Assembly: GCF_009938165.1 (NCBI RefSeq)
Contig: NZ_AP019649.1
Location: 1,860,001 to 1,924,000, forward strand
DNA from: Vibrio taketomensis
GTDB taxonomy: Bacteria > Pseudomonadota > Gammaproteobacteria > Enterobacterales > Vibrionaceae
Length of the DNA stretch: 64,000 bases
Reading direction: 5' to 3'
Shown: piece after piece, positions 57,786 to 64,000 of the stretch
Numbering within the stretch: the first letter of the stretch is position 1
Layout: every line of letters starts with the position of its first letter
Made by a program: the position numbers and the translations under genes
The notes under the pieces: model-generated
The model's input: only the letters and a program-made list of their open reading frames with translations
What the model was told of the DNA's origin: nothing
The model's database searches: none

Positions 57786-60700
57786 TCAGTGAATCGTGGT
57801 GTAATCCAATGGTGATTTTGTCGGTAATGGTAAATTCATACCTTTCACCATCGCCACACCATTTCCGGTGATCCCGCCACTGTAGTCACTGGTACCATCT
57901 GGCATATCTGCTTTCACCTCACCAGGGTTCCATTGCAGGAAGAAATCACTCAGATCAAAGCCTGAAGCGTAAGATGCACAAACCATTAACGTGTCGCTAG
58001 CATTTAGACCTGTCGCTTGCGTGGTACAATAATTTTGGTCGCTATGGAATGTTTCACCACGAGCCATTCGGTGCATGAGCTTATACATGTTCCAGCCCTC
58101 ATCTTGCTTGAATACACTTGGCTTCGCTTCATCGAGATACCACTTATGAATCGCAAAATTATCTTGAGCCCATAGTTTAAGCTGACCAAACATCACGAGG
58201 CGAAGACCTGCATCTCCTTCACTCCATGCATGGCCTCGATGTGCAGACATCCACATTGGTATTTTCTTAATATCACCTTCAATACGTGTCATTGTAGGAT
58301 TTGCTTCGCGCATTTCCTGCATATAGAGCGCTAGAATATTATTGGTCACCTCTGTCGAGCCAGCAACAGAAAACGGCGCCGCCGCTAAGTTGTGGCCCAC
58401 TTCGTGCCACAATAACCAATCGTCTTCCGGCTTAGTTGGAACATTAGTCGCATTGACATTAAATGATGAGCTCTGCACTGGATACCCTGAATGCGCCGCG
58501 CCAATCGAGATTTGACGATCGTTCACAAAGTGATGACGATGTTGCGGTAGCTCAGCATAGGTAAAACGGCGGTGCAAACCTTGATTTTGATCAGTCGCCG
58601 GCGTTTCATCACGGCCATAAAAGTCACTCGCCGCGTCAGCAAAGCGGTTCATCTGCTGAGCAAAATCCGTGATATTCTCTGAGTTTGACAAGTTCTTAAC
58701 CGGTGTCGTGTAAAGGAAATGGCCGGTATCAATATCGGCTAAAGGAACATCTTCATTATACGGATGCACCCAAACCCCTTCTTTCCAATACGACGCTTTC
58801 AATACATTACTAAAATTAAACGTCGCTGAACCCAGCACATCACTTGCCTGCGGGGTTACGTAAATCAAACCACCATAAGGCACGGTAATGTCTGTCGATA
58901 TACCATCGTGTTTAAAGCTCATTTCAACTCGCGGTGGGCGATTTAATGCTTGTTCATGATTGTGGCGCCCCGTAAGGTCATCAACCAGCGCAACTGTAAT
59001 CGTCGCAGGCACACCATCTCGCAACGTCACGGTTTGCAACTGGGGAGCCCACAAGCCTGTCGCTTGTCGATTACTTGCTGTATACGTTACTGGTTTACGA
59101 TACGTCTCCAACACAACCGATGCTGTGCTACCACTGGTGCTCGGTCGGCCTGGATACTCAGTAGTATCAACCGTTATATCGAAGTCCCAGAAAGAACGAC
59201 CTAACATCAAGCGTGTCAGTGGCTTTTCCATATAATTTAATGGATAACTTGGATTCAGCTCCCCGTTAGCATGTCTCATGTTATTCTTGACCAACACATC
59301 TTTTAGTGACTCAGGGCAGTTTGTTCCACCGCCATGTTTATTGTTGGTGTAACAGTTCAAAAATTGGGTGATAACTTTAAAACCTAACTCATCTTGATGC
59401 TCACCTTCAAAGCGATACTGTTCATCGTTCCACAACCAAATAGATAAATTGTCATAGACGGCATTTAACTCAGCTGCAGGCAAGCGAGTGCCAAGTTCTG
59501 CTTTAGTTCGGTAATAAAGCTCATGATTGAACAGCGCCATCACGTTGTCACCAAGGTTAGCAGCTTTGACCATCGCGCCAACAACATCACCATTAATCGG
59601 TAAACGCGTAAAATCTGGACGTGCATAATTGCCGCGAGTTTCAATTCCATGGCCTTCACGGTATTCAATACAGTTCACTTCATATTGATAATCGTCTTTA
59701 CATACAGGCACACTAGGAAACTGCGATTGGATTTGTGCGATTGCATCCAGTTTTTCTTGTTCATTGGCTACCTCGAAAAATGCATAACGCCCGTTCTGTT
59801 CACCATTTTCATCTTTAAAGCGTGGGATAGATAGCTTAGGCATATCAACCGGCCCAGGCCATGAGATGCTACCATTTTGTCCGATAGTTATTTTTGAAGT
59901 GTCGTCGTAACGCTCATAAACCACTAAACCCTGTTTAGTTTGCGCATGCAAATTTGGCACGATGTCACCACACCAATAGCTATTGCCACAATACGCTTGA
60001 CGCGTGATGACCGTATTTGCACCGCCAACGACCATACCCGCAGCATCAAATAGGCGTGCAATTGGTTCTGGATTGCGCGGCATCACGGCTTCCATAAAGA
60101 TTAAGTTGCCTCCCTTGGAGACGTAACCCATCAAATCATTGAGATCATCTTGATTCAATTTTGGAGCATCAATATTGGCATGTGTCGACTTGGTATCATA
60201 ACCATCGGTAATCTGCTCGTAGCCTTGTAATACAACGAAAGGAGTTGTCTCAGGATTCAAACCATCAAACTGTTGAGATGAGTAATGAATTAACTCAGAG
60301 AAACCAAAACTACTATCGACAAAGAATGGATACGTTTTGTCTTTTTTCCATACTTCAAATGCATGCCCCAACTCGATATTTGTGGCAAGACTCTTGCCTT
60401 GGTAGTTAGGTTCTAACCATTGAAACAGGTTAGTAAAAAATTGCTTCATTGAACCGCGATCGTTGCGGCTATCTGCTAATTGGGCCTCCGCACCGGTTCG
60501 ATAGCTACATGCTTGGCTTTGACTATCTATCTGCAGTTCTGCGCCTGCCCAATAGTTATCCGGACAAGACAGAACACTGGTGTACATGGTATTACCCAAA
60601 TAGACAACGTGGCCTCGTCCCAACTCACCTGCGGTAACAAAAGGCAGATCAAAAGTTACGTTATCCTTTTTCAGAACCATCGGACGCTGCAAAGTCACTG

Positions 60701-62213
60701 TCGAACTTGCATCTAAAACCGTCGCGTCAACAAAATAGGCTTTCTTATCCGTACCAGAACCACGCGTCCACGCCGCCTCTTGTTCCAGTGGCAACCAGTG
60801 ACTATTGTCATTACGTGCCATCGTTATTGGGAATGCTCGGTTGGATAAATTCAGTGCACGAGTTCCACGAGCCTCACCACTCGCGCCATACCAAGAATAA
60901 CTATCATGGAAAACATGAAACTGATCGACGCCGTGATAAAGTGCTTTCAGCGTGTCAGAAACGTAAGAGCCTGATTTAATTTCTAACGCCTTAGGTTGAG
61001 TAAAATAATCGCCATAGCGGAAAGCACCTATTTGTTTGAGTTCTGCGTCAATCAATGCCGCAATCCCACTGCCAAACTGAGCTTTAAACTCGTCAGGCGT
61101 TACAAAGCCACTCTCCTGCCCTTTATCATTAAGCAATGGCGCACCATTCGGCAACGCTAGGTTAATCGCCGCGTTGATAACATTAGGATAAAGCGCAAAA
61201 ACTTCATGCACTTGTGGACTAAACTCTACGTGTTCGTTGTGATGGTCGGTCGCATAACGTTCGACAATATGTTGGATATTTTGCTTAACCATTGCATTGC
61301 TAGTAACGTCACTTAGGCGATATTCAATCTGATTGCCTTTCGTACTACCAAAGGTGAACGTATCGATGCCGAAGGTAATATCTTCGCCCCAAATAAACTC
61401 AAATTGACCGGCGCTGTCTGTAATACCTTGTTTAGACTTAGTGTAGAACTGCACTCCTTCAATCGTTCGACCCAGGTCATCTACCAAACGAACCGTTGTC
61501 GCGACTGCATTATCGGCATCAGGTTTGTAACTGAGCGATTGTTCCACGTTGGCAGAGACAAATGCATCAGGATTCCCAAAACTTGAATCGTTAGTCCCAC
61601 TCGAAACCTCAGGAACAACCGTATTGTCTACGTGTGAAGAAGGCGCTTCTCCAACGTTATCTTCAGGTTTGGGCTCAAGAAAATCTTCTACAAGATCTTT
61701 ATTGTTAAGATTCGCGTAAACCAACTCGATATCAAAACTGTCAATTTCATTCAAACAGAGTGATTCTTGGTTTGAACAAGCATCAATTTTGTTCAGTATT
61801 GCTTGAGCTCGCTCAGTTTCAGTGGCATTGCTTTTTTCGATGTTTAACTCATGAAATTGTTCACCGCTGCGAGTGTCTTCCATGTGAGGTTGCTGAGACC
61901 AAATTGGGGAAAATTCGGCTAATGTAACATTGCCATATAAGCAGCTAATCGGGTCATCATAAGCCAGTTCTACTCGACCATCATGATTTAACCTTTCATC
62001 GTTACACGTCACGTCACCAGTAATAACTTTACTGCCACTTTTGATCACTGCCGAAAAATGAGTTGGACGTGTAATCTCTGGTAATTCCGGATCTGGCGTT
62101 TCCGGTACAGTAACACTCGGCCCTTCTGGACTTACTCCTGTTACGGTTAATGTATCTTCATCGCATCCATTCAACAAAACAATATTGACTAATATTGCTA
62201 GAACGCTTTTCAT
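57786..62213 (-). CDS. AcfD/SslE-like secreted M60-type metalloprotease lipoprotein
   Basis: A 1475-residue lipoprotein with signal peptide and lipobox LNGC (Cys17). The mature N-terminus is low-complexity (T/P/E-rich). A large central region shares the layout of V. cholerae AcfD and E. coli SslE/YghJ, about 1520 residues each. The C-terminal M60/enhancin-like zinc peptidase domain has HEVGH (His1270, Glu1271, His1274), with a further conserved E about 20 residues on. Homologues are type II-secreted, surface-anchored mucin-degrading proteases that aid colonisation; that activity is inferred. It is not accompanied by other acf genes here and lies beside vieSAB. No frame lesion is seen. Confidence 0.88.
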   Translation of the reverse strand: MKSVLAILVNIVLLNGCDEDTLTVTGVSPEGPSVTVPETPDPELPEITRPTHFSAVIKSGSKVITGDVTCNDERLNHDGRVELAYDDPISCLYGNVTLAEFSPIWSQQPHMEDTRSGEQFHELNIEKSNATETERAQAILNKIDACSNQESLCLNEIDSFDIELVYANLNNKDLVEDFLEPKPEDNVGEAPSSHVDNTVVPEVSSGTNDSSFGNPDAFVSANVEQSLSYKPDADNAVATTVRLVDDLGRTIEGVQFYTKSKQGITDSAGQFEFIWGEDITFGIDTFTFGSTKGNQIEYRLSDVTSNAMVKQNIQHIVERYATDHHNEHVEFSPQVHEVFALYPNVINAAINLALPNGAPLLNDKGQESGFVTPDEFKAQFGSGIAALIDAELKQIGAFRYGDYFTQPKALEIKSGSYVSDTLKALYHGVDQFHVFHDSYSWYGASGEARGTRALNLSNRAFPITMARNDNSHWLPLEQEAAWTRGSGTDKKAYFVDATVLDASSTVTLQRPMVLKKDNVTFDLPFVTAGELGRGHVVYLGNTMYTSVLSCPDNYWAGAELQIDSQSQACSYRTGAEAQLADSRNDRGSMKQFFTNLFQWLEPNYQGKSLATNIELGHAFEVWKKDKTYPFFVDSSFGFSELIHYSSQQFDGLNPETTPFVVLQGYEQITDGYDTKSTHANIDAPKLNQDDLNDLMGYVSKGGNLIFMEAVMPRNPEPIARLFDAAGMVVGGANTVITRQAYCGNSYWCGDIVPNLHAQTKQGLVVYERYDDTSKITIGQNGSISWPGPVDMPKLSIPRFKDENGEQNGRYAFFEVANEQEKLDAIAQIQSQFPSVPVCKDDYQYEVNCIEYREGHGIETRGNYARPDFTRLPINGDVVGAMVKAANLGDNVMALFNHELYYRTKAELGTRLPAAELNAVYDNLSIWLWNDEQYRFEGEHQDELGFKVITQFLNCYTNNKHGGGTNCPESLKDVLVKNNMRHANGELNPSYPLNYMEKPLTRLMLGRSFWDFDITVDTTEYPGRPSTSGSTASVVLETYRKPVTYTASNRQATGLWAPQLQTVTLRDGVPATITVALVDDLTGRHNHEQALNRPPRVEMSFKHDGISTDITVPYGGLIYVTPQASDVLGSATFNFSNVLKASYWKEGVWVHPYNEDVPLADIDTGHFLYTTPVKNLSNSENITDFAQQMNRFADAASDFYGRDETPATDQNQGLHRRFTYAELPQHRHHFVNDRQISIGAAHSGYPVQSSSFNVNATNVPTKPEDDWLLWHEVGHNLAAAPFSVAGSTEVTNNILALYMQEMREANPTMTRIEGDIKKIPMWMSAHRGHAWSEGDAGLRLVMFGQLKLWAQDNFAIHKWYLDEAKPSVFKQDEGWNMYKLMHRMARGETFHSDQNYCTTQATGLNASDTLMVCASYASGFDLSDFFLQWNPGEVKADMPDGTSDYSGGITGNGVAMVKGMNLPLPTKSPLDYTTIH

Positions 62214-62777
62214 TTAATTCTCACTAATAAAACTTAATTAGATTTAATTGCCTGTTTTATTAGCATTATTTAATGGTTCTAAATTAAGCGACACATAATC
62301 AAAATATAACCACTAACTCTGAATGACGTTAATTTATATGATATATAATTTCACTTCATTCATCATAACTATTAGTGACACAGGCAACTTTCCGTTTTAT
62401 ACTTAATGATTACATTTAGCAACACGGTATCAAAGGATTTGATGTAGGATATTTCTTACATTAAATGAATTTATATTAATGCTGGAATAAACATCTCCAA
62501 ATGAATAAACATTACTCTAAATCGGTACAGGTTTTAACCAAATGTTATACCCATTCAATTGTAGTCAGAATAATTTCCATTAGAATTTAAGAAATATAAT
62601 AAACTTGTCATTCTTAAAGTTCGTATTAACTCATTCAATTCGATTATATTTTGGGTTAATTAAGACAAACAGCATTATTAGATTGTAAAATACAACTCTG
62701 TTTTTAATGGTAAAGTTACGCTTTCGCTTGCTTCAATCGCTTTATTTTTCGCCGTGTATTTCTAGTTTTCAACCTTT
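62214..62777. other. Upstream region of the metalloprotease gene
   Basis: About 560 bp of very AT-rich DNA that must contain the promoter of the AcfD-like gene. I found no open frame, clear operator or hairpin in it. Its low GC compared with the flanking genes is compatible with H-NS-type silencing. Confidence 0.4.
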
Positions 62778-62809
62778 ACTAAAAAGGCCCTTATGAGGCC
62801 TTTTTAGTA
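62778..62809 (-). terminator. Terminator after the HD hydrolase gene
   Basis: ACTAAAAAGGCC-CTTATGA-GGCCTTTTTAGT is a fully symmetric hairpin with T5, immediately after the minus-strand HD gene. Confidence 0.88.
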
Positions 62810-62813
62810 CCAA

Positions 62814-63443
62814 TTACAAGACTTCATCACCCAATTGATCAAGAAAAGTCCGTAAGAACGCGCTGCGTTTTTGACCTTCTTGCTTTGCTGCATCGGTGTT
62901 CATCGTCTCAGACAACGTCAGTAGCTTGGTATAGAAATGATCAATCGTATAACGTTGATCGTTCGGCTCACGCAGAGTGCACAGTGGATCTTGATAGTAA
63001 TAAAGCTCTCTACCAAGAGCAGTACCGACTTGTAGACAACGTGCAATACCAATTGCGCCGAGTGCATCTAATCTATCCGCATCTTGGACGATTTTTGCTT
63101 CTAAGGTTCGCGCTTCAATTTGCGCACTAAAACTATGAGCGGCAATCGCATGATGAATCGCATCAAAATAATGCTTGGGATAATCAATCGACGCTAACCA
63201 CTCTATGGCCTTATCCGCAGCGAATATTGAACTTTGTGCTCGTTGTGGATGATCTTTTGCTAATGAAACACAATCATGTAAATAGGCTGCAGGAACGACA
63301 ATGTCTAATTGAGCCTGCTCTTGCATACATAAATGTTTTGCTGTCTTGACTACACGTAATATATGAGCGATGTCGTGCGCCGCGTCCGTTTGTTTTTGCT
63401 GCTCAATAAAGGTTCTAAATTGTATTTCAAATTGCTCCAGCAT
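62814..63443 (-). CDS. HD-domain phosphohydrolase (YedJ-like)
   Basis: A protein of about 209 residues with an HD domain: AHDIAHILRVVKTAKHL (first His), AAYLHDCVSLAKDHPQR (HD pair) and IVQDADRLDALGAIGIARC (distal Asp). This is the arrangement of YedJ/YpgQ-type metal-dependent nucleotide or pyrophosphate hydrolases. Substrate unknown. GTG 63446 and ATG 63443 are adjacent starts; both overlap the end of the upstream acetyltransferase gene by about 20 bases, so the pair is translationally coupled. Confidence 0.88.
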   Translation of the reverse strand: MLEQFEIQFRTFIEQQKQTDAAHDIAHILRVVKTAKHLCMQEQAQLDIVVPAAYLHDCVSLAKDHPQRAQSSIFAADKAIEWLASIDYPKHYFDAIHHAIAAHSFSAQIEARTLEAKIVQDADRLDALGAIGIARCLQVGTALGRELYYYQDPLCTLREPNDQRYTIDHFYTKLLTLSETMNTDAAKQEGQKRSAFLRTFLDQLGDEVL

Positions 63444-63921
63444 CACTCTTCCCGACTAAATTCAATGACAAACGCAACATGTCTTTGTGCTGAATCCCGT
63501 GCTCAAAAATCGGCTCCGAATAATTAACTAAAAAGTGATCTTTGATGATACTTTCAACTCGAAAACCTAGCCGTTGGTAATAAGTTAATTGATAGCCAAA
63601 AGTCCCTGTACCGAGTTCAACGCGGCGAATATTCATCTCTAACAACTGACCCAAGGCAAAACGCAATAAAGCACTGCCAATTCCCTGCTGTTGACACTCT
63701 GGCAATACTGATACGTTAAAGACTTCTGCCACTTGCGGTTTGATCTCTCTAACCACACATATGCCGACCATGGCCTCTTGCTGATAAGCCGCAAAACACC
63801 ACGCATCGGCTAAGTAACTGTTGATACTTTGTTGACTTGGATCGGCTTCGAGCAATAGCGCCAGAGGCACTAAATTAGAATCTACCACCTGATAATTTAC
63901 TGACGAGTTAACGTTAGTCAT
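63427..63921 (-). CDS. GNAT-family N-acetyltransferase
   Basis: A 164-residue acetyltransferase with the acetyl-CoA loop QQQGIGSALLRFAL (about 77-90), a preceding beta strand (VAEVFNVSVLP) and the Y-x-R-x-GF signature (YYQRLGFRVESI). Substrate unknown. It is the first gene of a two-gene minus-strand operon with the HD hydrolase; the ATG at 63921 is preceded by only a weak Shine-Dalgarno sequence. Confidence 0.88.
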   Translation of the reverse strand: MTNVNSSVNYQVVDSNLVPLALLLEADPSQQSINSYLADAWCFAAYQQEAMVGICVVREIKPQVAEVFNVSVLPECQQQGIGSALLRFALGQLLEMNIRRVELGTGTFGYQLTYYQRLGFRVESIIKDHFLVNYSEPIFEHGIQHKDMLRLSLNLVGKSDAGAI

Positions 63922-64000
63922 TTGAAATTCTACTCAATGTCATTTGGCACATCATAGCATTAGTTGTCTTAAATTATATAAGTCGACTTACGGTGCTTGT

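Noticed and set aside
58950..61000. Plus-strand open frames opposite the metalloprotease gene
   Set aside because: Shadow frames of a long intact gene; no ribosome-binding sites.
1..64000. CRISPR array that could explain the CARF nuclease
   Set aside because: No regularly spaced direct repeats and no cas genes were seen anywhere in the window.
1..64000. tRNA, rRNA, integrase or insertion-sequence genes
   Set aside because: None recognised; gene order is that of a stable core chromosome apart from the points listed.

Overview
The window reads as a stretch of the main chromosome of a Vibrio species. The evidence is synteny and family recognition: lolC-PilZ-mfd-csiV, ndh-ycfP-thiK-lpoB-ycfL-hinT, fadR/nhaB-dsbB, ftsK/lrp/ald, yfbV/ackA-pta, oppABCDF and a vieSAB c-di-GMP signalling operon. 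FadR also carries the roughly 40-residue insertion known from Vibrio FadR. No rRNA, tRNA, CRISPR array, integrase or insertion sequence was seen. The species cannot be fixed from the sequence alone.

Layout. 1-6420: lolC (cut by the left edge, minus strand), then a plus-strand run of a PilZ-like protein, mfd, csiV and a GNAT acetyltransferase. 6556-12791: a minus-strand block with ndh, ycfP, a thiamine-kinase-like phosphotransferase, three envelope lipoproteins (LpoB, YcfL, COG3014) and hinT. 13021-21042: plus strand, a chemotaxis receptor, a DUF1887 CARF-nuclease, and a nitric-oxide/nitrosative-stress module (norR, hcp, hcr) with a sigma-54 promoter in front of hcp. 21089-24752: fadR, and divergently nhaB-dsbB. 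25017-30808: ftsK, lrp, ald, yfbV. 30809-34755: a long, highly structured leader, then ackA-pta. 34856-41495: a frameshifted MgtC/DUF4010 membrane gene, a small DUF3081 gene, an RND efflux pair and its divergent TetR regulator with a palindromic operator. 41582-48278: a glutathionyl-hydroquinone reductase and the complete oligopeptide importer oppABCDF. 48824-50595: a short-chain dehydrogenase and a divergent LysR regulator. 50747-57695: vieS-vieA-vieB. 57786-63921: a large AcfD/SslE-type secreted metalloprotease lipoprotein, an HD hydrolase and a GNAT enzyme; the remainder to 64000 is edge.

Themes. Cell-envelope growth is represented by csiV, lpoB and ftsK; acetate and amino-acid overflow by ackA-pta, lrp, ald and opp; NO and respiration by norR-hcp-hcr and ndh; c-di-GMP by vieSAB and a degenerate PilZ protein. 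Several protein starts were moved from the longest open frame to an internal codon with a proper Shine-Dalgarno sequence.

Points needing a second look. (1) An apparently orphan CARF-PD-(D/E)XK nuclease of the Card1/VC1899 family. (2) Three genes (ndh, vieA, MgtC/DUF4010) that each lack exactly one base; two of these are at A6 tracts that would read correctly as A7. This suggests sequencing indels or slippage. In vieA the lost base removes the C-terminal LuxR-type DNA-binding domain. (3) Two unexplained structured RNA candidates: a three-way junction between ndh and ycfP, and a five-hairpin leader in front of ackA. (4) A NorR/sigma-54 promoter region with a 15-bp-arm inverted repeat, and a perfect FNR-type site upstream of norR.
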